Source: a virus
Length of the DNA stretch: 64,000 nt
IMG/VR virus record: IMGVR_UViG_3300036792_000284
Span: 1-64,000 of that record
Direction: 5' to 3' (one strand)
This document shows, in pieces, positions 7,301 to 16,500 of the stretch. A program made the translations under genes and the position numbers. The notes beneath the pieces were generated by a model. It worked only from the letters and a program-made list of their open reading frames with translations, did not search any database and was not told where the DNA came from. Numbering within the stretch: the first letter of the stretch is position 1; each line of letters opens with the position of its first letter.

Positions 7301-9016
7301 GTTCTGGATGTCCGCCCAGGCCCGCCCGTAGGAGTCGGCCGCGGCGGTGACGTTGGAGGTGATGAACGGGATGGTGCCGCGGCCCTGCGCCAAGTTGAAC
7401 TGGTCGAGCCACACCCCCATCAGCGGCACGTTCAGGTAGATCGCGCCCTGGTAGCTGGGCGTGGTGACGTTGGAGTTCAGGTTGGTGATCTGGGCCGACT
7501 TGGTGAAGTCGACGTCGTAGTAGGCGTCGACCACGAACCGCATGAACGTCGCGTCCCAGGAGTGCACGTACGTCCACTGCAGGGTCCACCCCTGGCCGTC
7601 GGAGCTGGTCCAGAAGTAGAACGTGCCCGGGCCGCCGCCGCTGCCGGCCTGCTCGGTGATCATCCAGTACGCGTGGTTGGTGCTGTCGTAGGGCGGCAGC
7701 GCCTTGGTGAAGCTGCCCTCCGGCCCGCCCGCCTGCGCGTAGAAGAGGTCGCGGGACAGCGCGATCATCGCGTAGTTGTTGTCGCTGTGCAGCGACTGGA
7801 TGTAGAACTGCGTCAGCTCGGACCCGTCCAGCCCGGTGCCGTAGGGCTGCGGGCTGGAGGAGTCGGTGGTGGTGCCCGCCAGTCCGACCGGGGTCACCTG
7901 CGCGGAGATGAGCGTGTCGGTGGCGTCCCACGGGAAGCTGCCCAGGAACGTGCCGGCCGGCCGGGCCTCCAGGGTCAGCGAGCCCGACGGGAACAGGGTG
8001 CCCAGGTTGTAGCCGACCCCGCCCGGGTAGCTGTAGATGTTGGCGATCGGCGTGATGAAGATGTGGTCGGCCGGGTCGGGGTGGTTCCAGATGTTGGTGT
8101 CGAGCACCGGGTTGCCGTTGACGTCGACCTCGTCAAAGGAGTCGAGCAGCCCGTCCAGCTTCAGCACGATGTCGGGGAAGCCCTGCGGGGCGATCATCGC
8201 CCACTTGAGGGCGGCGATGGTGCCCGGCCCGGTAATAGTGACCTGGCGCTGCTCGCTAGGGTCTACTAGCTGTTCGGTTATGGTCTCGCCGAGGTACTCG
8301 AACCGGGCCACGCCGTCCTTGTAGAACTGCCACAGGCACTCCTCGTCCAGCAGCGTCGAGGTCGGCAGCCCGCCGGGCAGCGTGACCGTCGTCCACCACG
8401 GGTCGTCCAGCGACAGCACCACGGTGCCGGACCCGATGTCGTTGAGCTGGCGGACGAACTGGAAGTTCAGCAGCATGCTCTGCGGGATGACGGCCAGCAG
8501 CGTGACGTAGTCCAGCCCTGAGCGGACGACGATCTCCCAGCTGTTGCCGACCGCCGACGGGGCGACGGACGCGGCGCCGGCCGGGCCGCCCTGGTAGCCG
8601 GCCGGGTTCACCTGGGTGGCGACAAAGCTGGGCAGGGTGCCGCCGAAGCTGGGCGCCGCGCTGCCGTGGGCGGACGTCATCGCGTCGGCGGCGCCGGCGG
8701 TGTCGCGCAGGGCGACAGTGGCGGCGGGCACCGTCCGCGCGTCGGTCGCGGCGGCGGTGTCGTGCAGCGGGACGGAGACGCTGACCGTGAGGGCGTCAGC
8801 CACGCCCGCGGTGTCGGCGAAAGAGACAGGACTGCCGGACACCATCGCGTCGGCGGCGCCGGCGGTGTCGCTCAGCGGGGCGGAGACGGCAACCGACAGG
8901 GCGTCAGTCGCGCCCGCGACGTCGGCCTCTGCGACCGAGGCCGTCGTCGCTCCCAGCTGGGCCGGGCGGACGATCTTGTAGTTGCTCGCGGGCCTGCTGC
9001 GGCCTAGCCGGGACAC
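4370..9016 (-). CDS. tail hub / central tail fibre protein
   Basis: A 1548-residue modular protein. Residues about 20-125 hold five copies of an 18-22 residue repeat (LSDTAGAADAM type) shared with the protein at 33607. About 170-800 looks like the siphovirus hub (Tal/gp27-type) region with beta-rich segments and several FITSN/VGMERPDF-like motifs. About 880-1080 contains a fibronectin type III-like domain, about 1090-1200 a carbohydrate-binding-like jelly roll, then seven ITAAQIAANT decapeptides as in gpJ-type trimeric stalks, and a C-terminal beta head. GTG start preceded by GAGGAGG. It is the last gene of the tail module and probably contacts the cell surface. Domain boundaries are estimates. 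Confidence 0.8.
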   Translation of the reverse strand: MSRLGRSRPASNYKIVRPAQLGATTASVAEADVAGATDALSVAVSAPLSDTAGAADAMVSGSPVSFADTAGVADALTVSVSVPLHDTAAATDARTVPAATVALRDTAGAADAMTSAHGSAAPSFGGTLPSFVATQVNPAGYQGGPAGAASVAPSAVGNSWEIVVRSGLDYVTLLAVIPQSMLLNFQFVRQLNDIGSGTVVLSLDDPWWTTVTLPGGLPTSTLLDEECLWQFYKDGVARFEYLGETITEQLVDPSEQRQVTITGPGTIAALKWAMIAPQGFPDIVLKLDGLLDSFDEVDVNGNPVLDTNIWNHPDPADHIFITPIANIYSYPGGVGYNLGTLFPSGSLTLEARPAGTFLGSFPWDATDTLISAQVTPVGLAGTTTDSSSPQPYGTGLDGSELTQFYIQSLHSDNNYAMIALSRDLFYAQAGGPEGSFTKALPPYDSTNHAYWMITEQAGSGGGPGTFYFWTSSDGQGWTLQWTYVHSWDATFMRFVVDAYYDVDFTKSAQITNLNSNVTTPSYQGAIYLNVPLMGVWLDQFNLAQGRGTIPFITSNVTAAADSYGRAWADIQNVQATNGTDLYSFLQSAVSVVNADYVMDPGFQLRVGQPAPGQVALGVDRSNYLIFREGHDVASRQRVRARNQITTLLGGENADGHEISASSPTFIAEWGQREAWFQAAVQVDPQSMTFASAAALAQNETEILSWTFTLVPNLPGKTIFDNFDVGDWVGMERPDFSGVDTARVVGIAVSVDSTGTETHELTFLSYIQWLAEQLTYLANKLGGKFVFALGTSPVAPSKYGTGQVPTYFTPAATLGSLADVAGASAGSTMASTPLVYNPATGQYQHAGTTDPVSGKMLPVTVQTPNGSATLTDVSVTVTANGATTTVGLQGDGTVTAVDSGGTPPATPDQPSVIGIVQGLQVAWDGLLAGSAPLANFQYVQVFIGTSASFVPSVASLVGTLATAGTLSVSGLTVSATYYVKLVAVSTAGLASVPTTAVSVAVVGLPTSDLTGQMPASLIGNSAGVALNPNPFFNGGDLTGWVVVNGSLSAAAPPVGAPGAAQFAARVASTSANCLITGSPAPFPVTAGDPYAMTAWVFNPGGSAVNVAIGFNWAGGTVTVSVPPNIWTPVTTVQTTPGGVTSAYQVIGPTASGVTVWVLGAVAAGQVPGQLLVANSVAAAQIAANTITAGQIAANTITAAQIAANTITASQIASATITATQIAASTITAAQIAANTITAAKLAAGIVVAGIINGTTITGATFVATGTSGEFLAYSGTPAAGNLIMSFAASAGTDSFGNAFIEGLTVGNSAGSTPQVALVPAAGGPGTPAELQFPLYPTAFFNGPPNIAASSGSSTGQMAISGPALAQAGFTDSVQMLLNSFTGAGGTTPAHLYMRFIDPSNVAWVMLSLGPEGVSLQASRIDGTHPGTGTSHTNPAQPENWQTATLINGWAGSGVLNGVRYRLLPLAGGMVEIQGDIIHATATGNSFFFTLPSGYIPSVSASYTATWNDPVTSNSPSTPWLFINNAGQAEVIGIEAANKEIFFHVFVPLD
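5294..5499 (-). repeat. 30-bp tandem repeat coding for ITAAQIAANT units
   Basis: Seven imperfect 30-bp units encode decapeptides such as ITAGQIAANT and ITASQIASAT inside the tail hub protein. In tail-tip proteins this periodicity forms a trimeric stalk, and copy number can vary by recombination. Confidence 0.8.
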
Positions 9017-9058
9017 TGCTCACCTCCTCACGGCACCGGGGAACTGCTAAGCGGTCGG

Positions 9059-9559
9059 TCACTCCTGCCAGAGCAAATAGCAATAAGCGTTCACCGCGGC
9101 AGCAGCGGTGACCCGGATACGCAGGAAGCGCGAGGCTGCGACGTAGAACTCGCGGCCGAGCGGCCACTGCTTCACGTACTGGTTGGTCGGGGCGATGAGC
9201 TGCAGGTCGCCGTACCGGGTGGCGGTGATGGTGCCCTCGACCGAGGAGCCGCTGTTGAACCCGGTGGCGCTCGTGCCGCCCACGCACGCCGAGGCCAGCG
9301 TTGAGTCGGGGCTGTAAAGCGACGGGGTGAGCGCGGTGAGCGACGTCGCGCCGACCGCGCCCGTGTCCACCAGCTCGCACTCGATCGGGGTGGCCGCGGC
9401 GGAGCCGTCGAAGCTGATGCCCCACTCGACCACGTGGATGTCCTGGGTGGACGGGGTAGCGACCTGCAGCAGCGTCTTGACCGACGTGCCGGTGGTCATC
9501 TTGGCCGGGGCAGCCGTCGTCGGGTAAGCCGCGTTCTGCGCGTAGTAAAGACCTGACAC
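9059..9559 (-). CDS. minor tail protein (beta-rich, unknown)
   Basis: A 166-residue Ala/Thr/Ser-rich protein starting GTG TCA GGT with a tyrosine pair (SGLYYAQ). Contains VVEWGISFDGSAA, an EW-GISFD motif common in small actinophage virion proteins. It sits between the tail hub and the DUF4082-type protein, so a tail-tip role is likely. No enzyme motif. Confidence 0.6.
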   Translation of the reverse strand: MSGLYYAQNAAYPTTAAPAKMTTGTSVKTLLQVATPSTQDIHVVEWGISFDGSAAATPIECELVDTGAVGATSLTALTPSLYSPDSTLASACVGGTSATGFNSGSSVEGTITATRYGDLQLIAPTNQYVKQWPLGREFYVAASRFLRIRVTAAAAVNAYCYLLWQE

Positions 9560-9561
9560 GG

Positions 9562-9915
9562 CTAGCCCACCTCTACATGCTGGACAAGGATGACCTGCAC
9601 GGCAGTCAGGCTGTTGAGCAGCACCTGCACAAGGCCTTGTGCAGGCTGGTTGTATTCACTCCCGAACGGCCCGAACATCGTCGGGTCACCTGCTGCGACA
9701 GGCACGGGGGCGGGGGGCTCGACAGGCAGGCCGTCTACCTGCTCGCCGATGGTCACCTGCACCGTCGTCCCCGAGCCGCTTGCGAGGACGATCAGGACCT
9801 CGTTGCCGGTGTTCGAGAACTCCAGCGCTGTGTCCGTCGGCGTGACTGCCTGCTGGAACATCGCCAGTCCGGCGTAGCCGGGTATTTCCGGTACCGGCGT
9901 CAGTGTCTGAGCCAT
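9562..9915 (-). CDS. minor tail protein (small beta-sandwich-like)
   Basis: A 117-residue product starting MAQTLTPVPEI; ATG preceded by AGGAG at a good distance, which rules out the longer open frame. The FSNTGNEVLIVLAS and FGPFGSEYNQ segments suggest a small beta-sandwich of the type that follows hub proteins. Function inferred from position. Confidence 0.6.
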   Translation of the reverse strand: MAQTLTPVPEIPGYAGLAMFQQAVTPTDTALEFSNTGNEVLIVLASGSGTTVQVTIGEQVDGLPVEPPAPVPVAAGDPTMFGPFGSEYNQPAQGLVQVLLNSLTAVQVILVQHVEVG

Positions 9916-9922
9916 GGGTCTC

Positions 9923-10597
9923 CTAGTAGTAGTTCGAGCGCTTGACGGCCTGGCGGGCCACATACGACAGCTCGGGCACCGCAGCGGCGGCCCCGGTCGC
10001 GACGGTGACGTCAATCCACCAGTTAGAGTTCTGGAAATTCGCGCCCGGGAACTGCAGAGTCCCCGCTGTACCGTCACCGGCGCTGTTGTGAACATCGCCC
10101 TGTGCCTGGGTGTTGCTGACCGAGTTCGGGCCGGGGGCGGTCAGGATTCCGTTGGCTACCCCGCTGAACCCGGGACCCCCCGAAGCGAAGTAACCGAAGG
10201 AATACGCATTCCAGAAGTTGCTAGCGCCGCTAGTCGCGTCCCCCTCAATTGCAGCGATGTACACGGTGTTGGCGGATATCGCGGTGCTGGTGATGTTGGT
10301 GGAAACCCAGCCGCTGCCCGCGGCGCCAGACCAGGTGGGACTCGTGTTGCTGTAAAGAACCGTGGCGGCAGTGTCGTAAAGAGCGACAGCGGCAGGCAGC
10401 GCGTTAATTGCCGTGAGGCCCGCTGGGCTCGTTGCCGAAGGCGGGGCGGAGTAGTACCAAATCTGGGTGACGTTGCCGGCACTGGAAGAAACAAAGGCCA
10501 CGCCGAGCGTCTGGGCGTTCGTGCCCTGGGAACCGATGGCCCCCGCGCTGCCGAACGCAGGCGGCGCTGCGGGCTGCCAGATCGACTGGGTGGTCAT
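9923..10597 (-). CDS. DUF4082-type carbohydrate-binding-like tail protein
   Basis: A 224-residue protein. The order QIWYYSAP, ALYDTAATVLYS, SGWVSTNI, NTVYIAAIEGD, then FPGANFQNSNWWIDVTV matches the DUF4082 beta-sandwich (a domain of bacterial surface and carbohydrate-active proteins), here as a stand-alone tail protein. Likely receptor or polysaccharide recognition (inference). Flanked by minor tail genes on both sides. Confidence 0.65.
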   Translation of the reverse strand: MTTQSIWQPAAPPAFGSAGAIGSQGTNAQTLGVAFVSSSAGNVTQIWYYSAPPSATSPAGLTAINALPAAVALYDTAATVLYSNTSPTWSGAAGSGWVSTNITSTAISANTVYIAAIEGDATSGASNFWNAYSFGYFASGGPGFSGVANGILTAPGPNSVSNTQAQGDVHNSAGDGTAGTLQFPGANFQNSNWWIDVTVATGAAAAVPELSYVARQAVKRSNYY

Positions 10598-10677
10598 CGG
10601 AATCCCCCCTGCGAGCCGACGGCGGAGACGCTCACCGGGGCATCACCGCCTCGCTACGTCGTGGCAGGCGGGGCCAC

Positions 10678-11370
10678 CTAGGTGACCGAGCCCGCGCCAC
10701 TCGGGAAGCCGAAGGTGAGGGTCTCCGTTGCGGTCCAGGTCTGGCCGCTGGCCTTGGTGCCCTGCGAGCTGACGCCGTGGTTCAGGAACACACCGGAAAC
10801 CGTGCTGGAGTCGGCCGTGCCGTTGTCGGTGCCGAACTCGGCCCACGCGAAGTTGGCCGCGGCGGTGCCGAATACCGCGGTGAAGGTCAAGGTGGGCGGC
10901 GAGGAGCCGGTGGCGATGGCCGGCGCGCCGGAGACCAGCTTGTAGAGGGCGGTAGCCGCACTGCCGTCCCCGCCCAGGTGCGCGTCGGTGTACGCGGCGG
11001 CGGTGCTGACGGTGCCCGCCCCGATCCGGCCGGCGGTCGCGCTGAACTTAGTGGCGATCGACGTGCCGGCGATCGAGCCGAGGATGGCGACCCAGCCCGC
11101 CTGCGTCACCAGGTTGCAGTCGTCGTCCTGCGTCTCGGAGTACGGCGCCACGCCGAGGCGGGCGAACGTCTCCGGGCGGATGGTGACGTCCCGGCCCCTG
11201 CGGAGCCAGCCGACCGCGTCCCGGTCGATCCGGCGCAGCGCCCACTCGGTCTGCTCGGCGTCCCACCGCCGGACGTTGAACGAGGTGCTCACGCGGACGT
11301 ACTCGCGCAGCGGCGCGCCGACTGCGACAGACAGCCGCTCCGCCGCCACTGCATTGTCCCCGGACGTCAC
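10678..11370 (-). CDS. minor tail protein, paralogue of the protein at 35859
   Basis: A 230-residue protein whose GTG start overlaps the upstream stop (GTGA). It carries DDDCNLVTQAGWVAIL, ATKFSATAGRIGAGT, FAWAEFGTDNG and GTKASGQTW, each with a counterpart in the 226-residue protein at 35859 (EDCNNIQDAGW, TKFASGVGRIGLGSG, ITEFGVDLG, KTSVQTWNA). The pair points to duplication of a virion-surface domain. Confidence 0.6.
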   Translation of the reverse strand: MTSGDNAVAAERLSVAVGAPLREYVRVSTSFNVRRWDAEQTEWALRRIDRDAVGWLRRGRDVTIRPETFARLGVAPYSETQDDDCNLVTQAGWVAILGSIAGTSIATKFSATAGRIGAGTVSTAAAYTDAHLGGDGSAATALYKLVSGAPAIATGSSPPTLTFTAVFGTAAANFAWAEFGTDNGTADSSTVSGVFLNHGVSSQGTKASGQTWTATETLTFGFPSGAGSVT

Positions 11371-11513
11371 TGCGGCCTCCTGGCAGTCTCCGGCCACGGA
11401 GGTGGCCCTGGCGTAGCCGGGAACGGGACGAAGCGGGTGCCTCGCACGTGCAGCTCCAGCCCCTCGCTGACCCGGCATTCGTCGTTATCGGTCACCACCA
11501 CGGGTTCGCTCAC
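11367..11513 (-). CDS. small hypothetical protein in the tail module
   Basis: A 48-residue product (VSEPVVVTDNDECRV start, proline-rich end) linked on both sides by GTGA overlaps. No recognisable domain; the double coupling is the main support. Confidence 0.5.
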   Translation of the reverse strand: MSEPVVVTDNDECRVSEGLELHVRGTRFVPFPATPGPPPWPETARRPQ

Positions 11514-11743
11514 CAGTCGTCCTCTCCCAGCACGATGAGCAGGTCTGTCAGGTCGGAGCGGTCCAGGCACCCGCGCGGCCGGCCGGCGTACTCGCGCACC
11601 CGCTTGCGCAGCCGGGCGACCGCGGCGGCCCGGCGGTCGGCCCGCGCCTGCTCGGCCGCCGCGGTGCTGGCCGGCAGCTCGCCCTCGTACGGGCGGTCGG
11701 CGTACCGCTGGTTCGCCAGGTCGATGACCCGCTCGGTAGCCAT
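11510..11743 (-). CDS. small helical protein in the tail module
   Basis: A 77-residue highly charged, Arg/Ala-rich product (MATERVIDLANQRY), probably helical, ending in an acidic LIVLGEDDW. The stop overlaps the next gene's start. Function unknown. Confidence 0.55.
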   Translation of the reverse strand: MATERVIDLANQRYADRPYEGELPASTAAAEQARADRRAAAVARLRKRVREYAGRPRGCLDRSDLTDLLIVLGEDDW

Positions 11744-12669
11744 CAGCCGAGGCCGTAAAGCGTGAATTCGGAGCCGGTCAGGAAGTTGGACCCGGCCGGG
11801 GCAGTCAGCGAGACGGCGGTGACCGCGGCCTGCACCGTCGGGTTCCAGAAGCCCCAGCGCATCCGCCCGTCCACCATCGAGCTGGTGGCGTTGCCGGCCC
11901 CGCTCATGCCGTAGGCCGCCTTGTTGAACGTGGCGCTGTTGTAGTTGGGCACGTAGGCGAAGCCGCCGCCGGCGTTGACCGGGGCGCCGCCCTGGCTGGC
12001 CGCCACCCGGAACAGCGGGATGCTGCTGACCGCGAACGCGGTGGAGGCGGCCGGGCCGACCAGCGAGCCGGAGATGTTGGTGGCGGAGACGGTGAGCTGC
12101 GAGTAGTGCGCCCCGGTGTCGCCGTTGAACGTCAGCGAGATGTCGTCGGTCAGCGCGGTCGTCTCAGTCAGCCGGGCCTGCACCACGATGAGCAGGTGCT
12201 CGAACGTCTGCGGGATGGACGACCAGGTGATGACGTTGGACGTCGAGTTGGTCAGCGTCGTCTCGTTGATGGTGGCCAGCGCGTTGCCGTTCCACGCGCT
12301 GGCCGGCAGGCCGTGCACGCCGGAGCCGGAGCCCATCGCGTAGTGCAGCGCCGCGGTGGTCAGGTCCCCGGCACTCCAGGTGTGCGCGATGGCCGTGCCC
12401 GGCGCGTGCACCTTGGCTAGAGTGCCGTCGTAGGCGCGGGTCACGGTCCACGGAGTAGCCGCTGTACCCGCGCCTCCCGTAACACTGACCAGCTCGAAGT
12501 TGCTGGTGCCCGGCTCCAGGCACAGGGTGAACGGGAAGCTGGTGGGGTAGCCGACCGGCGCGCCGGACCCGGCGTACAGCGAGGTAGCCGAGGTGGACAG
12601 GCTGCCGCCGCCCGGCACCGCGAGGGTATCCGCGACCGCCGTGTTGCTGTAAAAACGCCACTGCACCAC
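11743..12669 (-). CDS. minor tail / receptor-binding-type protein
   Basis: A 308-residue protein. The N-terminal 110 residues contain TLCLEPGTSNFELVSVT and TPWTVTRAYDGTLAKVH, a fold typical of actinophage minor tail proteins; the C-terminal 170 residues are a beta-rich lectin-like domain (FEHLLIVVQARL ... FTLYGLG). Encoded right after the distal tail protein. GTG start with GAGGAGG upstream at a slightly long spacing; CGATT motif 44 nt upstream. Confidence 0.65.
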   Translation of the reverse strand: MVQWRFYSNTAVADTLAVPGGGSLSTSATSLYAGSGAPVGYPTSFPFTLCLEPGTSNFELVSVTGGAGTAATPWTVTRAYDGTLAKVHAPGTAIAHTWSAGDLTTAALHYAMGSGSGVHGLPASAWNGNALATINETTLTNSTSNVITWSSIPQTFEHLLIVVQARLTETTALTDDISLTFNGDTGAHYSQLTVSATNISGSLVGPAASTAFAVSSIPLFRVAASQGGAPVNAGGGFAYVPNYNSATFNKAAYGMSGAGNATSSMVDGRMRWGFWNPTVQAAVTAVSLTAPAGSNFLTGSEFTLYGLG

Positions 12670-12723
12670 GCTGCCGGTCGCCTCCTCGGTCCTCGTCGGG
12701 ACTCTGGAGGCCTAATCGGCGGG

Positions 12724-13590
12724 TCACACGTAAGCGTCGGACCAAGTGAACAGCGCGGTCCCGGCGCTGACCGAAATGTGGTTGGAGCCGCTCACGAGAC
12801 ACATCCACATCCGGCTGCCGATGTGGCTGAGGCCGCCGACCACGTTGTTCCCGACGTTGTCGACCGCGGTGTAGCGCAGCACGTCGATCGTCACCGGCCA
12901 GGACGCTACGCCGGCGCCGTTGTGGGTGACGGACACCCCGGCCGTGTTGTTGGTGACCGTGCTGGCCTGGGAGATGGTGACGGTGAAGGCGTTGACCGCC
13001 GAGGCGAACCCTTCGCCCACCACGCCCTCGCCCGGCGCGGTAATCGTACTGCCGCTGGTGTTCACCACCTGGCTGCGCTGCGCCCCGTAGAAGTACGGGT
13101 CGGACAGCAGCAGGTCGACGGAGAACGCGGCCGAGGTGCGCCCGTTCATCGTCGGGTCCATCGAGCCGGCGATCTCGGCCATCGCGGTGGAGGTGACCAT
13201 GCCGGGGCCGCCGGAGGTCAGGTACCAGTTGCGCTGGAGCTGGCCCTGGGTGCTGCCCTGGGCCCCGCGGGTGAAGAACGCGGCGCGCAGCGCCTGCCAG
13301 TTGTCGTTGAACGCGCGGCGCGGGTCGCCGGCCGGGTAGGACTGGTTGGCCGACATCTGGCTGTCGGTCCACATGGTCAGCGTGATGGTGCGCTCGTCGG
13401 GGTACTTGGCCCGCCAGAGCTGGCCCGCCCGGTAGGGCACCGCGTAGTCCTGGCCACGGTTGGTGGGCAGGCCGAAGCGCGAGCCGCCGAAGGTCGCGAC
13501 GTTGTAGTAGCTGGTCGACAGCGGCATCCCGTTCCAGAACCAAATCTCGTTCGGCGAGTACGCGCCCACCGGAGCCGACGGCAACGGCAT
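12724..13590 (-). CDS. distal tail protein (Dit-like)
   Basis: A 288-residue protein directly downstream of the tape measure. It has the siphovirus tail-component plan: an N-terminal beta domain with YAVPYRAGQLWRAKYPDERTI-like text, a WTDSQ segment, GGDPRRAF-type loop, then ALLLSDPYFYG-type strand and a C-terminal galectin-like domain. Expected to form the hexameric hub between tail tube and tail tip. Start ATG overlaps the tape-measure stop by one base. Confidence 0.75.
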   Translation of the reverse strand: MPLPSAPVGAYSPNEIWFWNGMPLSTSYYNVATFGGSRFGLPTNRGQDYAVPYRAGQLWRAKYPDERTITLTMWTDSQMSANQSYPAGDPRRAFNDNWQALRAAFFTRGAQGSTQGQLQRNWYLTSGGPGMVTSTAMAEIAGSMDPTMNGRTSAAFSVDLLLSDPYFYGAQRSQVVNTSGSTITAPGEGVVGEGFASAVNAFTVTISQASTVTNNTAGVSVTHNGAGVASWPVTIDVLRYTAVDNVGNNVVGGLSHIGSRMWMCLVSGSNHISVSAGTALFTWSDAYV

Positions 13591-16500
13591 CAGACCATCC
13601 CCCTTCCGCCGAGGAACGCGAGCCTGTTGGACGCCCTGGTAATCGAGTCGCTCGGCTTCTCGGCGCGGGGGTTGTTGATCGTGAGGTTGTCCACCTGCAG
13701 GCCCACCCGGTTGCCGGCGGCGTCCGACAGGGTGCGCGGCAGCTGGCCTGCGGTGGCCGCCGAGAGCTGCCGCGACAGGTTGGCCGACAGGCCCGGCACG
13801 AACAGGTTGGGCACCACCCCGCCCGCGGCCATGCCGCCGCCGAACATGGCGGCCACGTTAGACAGCCCCGCGGCCGGGACCCCGCCGCCGGAGGCGAGAC
13901 CGAAGCCCATGGAAGACGTGGGGGCGACCGGCCCGCCGCCCGCGTACCAGCCGAACTGCTGCTCGTGCGCCCAGGCGCCCTCGGGCGTCCCGTAGCGCTG
14001 GGCAATGTAGTTCAACATCGCGGTCACCTGGCCGAGCGCGGTGGTCGAGTTGCCGCCGTACTGGGCGTACTCGCCGGGACCGTTAATAAACTGCGCCAGG
14101 CCGTACGCACCCGACGTCGGGTTCTGCGCGGTCATGTTGAAGCCGGCCTCGCGGTTCTCCACGTCGTACAATGCGCTCCACTGCGCCCCGGTCCAGCCGC
14201 GCGCGGCGGCCAGGTTCTTCATCATCGCCGCGATGATGCCGCCGCCGGTCCCGGCCGAGGGGATGGCCGCGTTGGCTGCGGTCGTCTGGCCGGTCATCCA
14301 GTTGGAGATGCCGGTGTGGATGTTCTGCAGCCAGGCGGCGCCCATGTCGCCCGGCGTGCCGAGCGCCTCCAGCCCCTTCTGTGCCGGCGCCCCGGCCACG
14401 TTCCACATCGCGTTGAAGACGGCCTGCTCGCCCCACTGGGTCACGTCGCTGGCCGCGCCGGTGATCCCGTGCCAGGCCGCGCCGGCCACGCTGCCTACGT
14501 CGCCCAGCCAGTTGGTGATGTCGCCGACGATGCCGCCGCTCGCGTGCCGGCCGAAGCCGGGGCCCCGCCGCTGGCTGGCTGTGTTGCCGCGCGAACCTGA
14601 GCCCAGCCAGGTGTCGGCGTTGTTCAGGGCGTCCAGGAAGTCGGGGCCGAACGCGGCCTGCAGGGCCATCCGGGCGGGCTTGCGGAGCATGAACTCCCCG
14701 CCCATCGCGATGATGTGCGTGCCGTCTTCGTCGCCCGTCCCCGGCACCGAACCGGACACCTTGTGGACCGGGCCGCCCGCCGCCAGCGTGGGGATGGTGC
14801 CGATGTGGATGCCCACCACCGACGTCACCGAGTTGATCCAGCCGATGACGGTGTTCAGCCCGCCGATGACGTGGTCAATCCCTCCCCTGAGGGAGTTCCA
14901 CATGGCGTTCGGCAAGGTGGTGGTGAAGAAGCTCTCGATCTTCCCCAGGACCTGGCTGGCGCCGGTCCACGCGGACGACCAGAAGCTGTTCCACTTGGTG
15001 CCCAGGCTGTTCCACCAGCCCGGGATGTCGTTGACGAAGAACCTCTGCATCGGCGCCAGGATGTTGCCGTTGAACGCCTGCCACCCCTGCACCCAGTGCT
15101 GCGACCACGAGCTGGCGTAGCCGGCGAACCACCCGGGGATCGTCGTGGTGAAGAACTTGCCCATCGGCGCCAGGATGTTGCCGTTAAAGGCCTGCCAGCC
15201 CTGAATCCAGTGCTGGGACCAGGAGTTGGCGTAGCCGGTAAACCAGCCTGGCACCGTGACGGTGAAGAACTTGCCCATCGGCGTCAGGATGTTGTTGTTG
15301 AACGCCTGCCAGCCTTGGACCCAGTGCTGGGACCAGGAGTTGGCGTAGCCGGTAAACCAGCCCGGCACCGTGACGGTGAAGAACTTGCCCATCGGGGCGA
15401 AGATGTTGTTGTTGAACGCCTGCCAGCCCTGCACCCAGTGCTGCTGCCAGGAGGCGGCATAGCCGGTGAACCAGCCCGGCACGATGGACGTGAAGAACTT
15501 GCCCATCGGCGCCACGATGTTGCCGTAAAAGAACTGCCAGCCCTGCACCCAGTGCTGCTGCCACGAGGTGGCGTAGCCGGCGAACCACCCGGGGAGGGTC
15601 TTGTTGAAGAAGTTCCCGCTCTGCGCCTGGTAGGCGGGCGCGGGGACGGACGCCTGGCCGATCTCGTTGCTCAACTGCTGCAGCTTCGCCTGCAGCGGGC
15701 CCGTGTCCAGGGTCGGCTTGACGGGCGCCGGCTGGTCCTTCGCCCACAGGGCCAGCGCCTGCTTCCGGTCGATGCCCATCTGGGAGAGCGTCGCGAGGAA
15801 CTCGTCTTTCGCCTGACTCAGCCCCTGCGGGCTGGTGCCGTAGACGGCGATCAGGGCGTTGGCCACCTGCTTGGAGAGGCTGACTTCCTGCGGGGTGATG
15901 CCTTTGGCGAGGTCGGCCCGGTGGGTCAGGACGTACTGGTAGAAGTTGGCTACCGCCTTGGTCATCTGCGGCATGTTGACCAGGCCGGCGGCGATGGCCT
16001 GGTTGAGGTTGGTGTTGATGGCGCTGGCCAGGTTCTGCACGTCGGTGGTCAGGTTGGCCGAGCCGGTCTCCAGAATCCCGACCTGCTTGTTCAGGTCCGC
16101 GGTGGTGCCCTTGAGGGTCTGGTTGCCGCCCGACCACTTCAGCAGCGCGTCGTAGGTGGCCTTGCCCGTGTAGCCCATGGTCTGGGCGAGGGCGTAGGCG
16201 CCCTGCACCGATTCCGTCGTGGCGCCGCCCTGGGCGAGCAGGCTGTTGACGATGTCCCGGCCGGACGCGGCGAGCGCCGCGTTGGACTTGGCGTTGTTCC
16301 CGGCCGCCGCGTTCTGCAGCAGCAGGTTGTTGTAGAGGGTCTGGCCGGCGGTGAGGTTGGCCTCCCACGACTGGCGCAGCGTCAGGCTCACCGCGTTCAG
16401 CCCGCCCATGGAGGCCCCGGCCACCTTGGAGTTGGTGCCGACGGTGTTAATGCCGGTCGCGTAGGCCTCGAACGAGTTCTGGCCGCTGTCCACTAGCGTC

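Noticed and set aside
6485-8269. 594-residue plus-strand open frame over the tail hub gene
   Set aside because: Composition is the Val/Arg/Gly-rich antisense shadow; no domain and no ribosome site.
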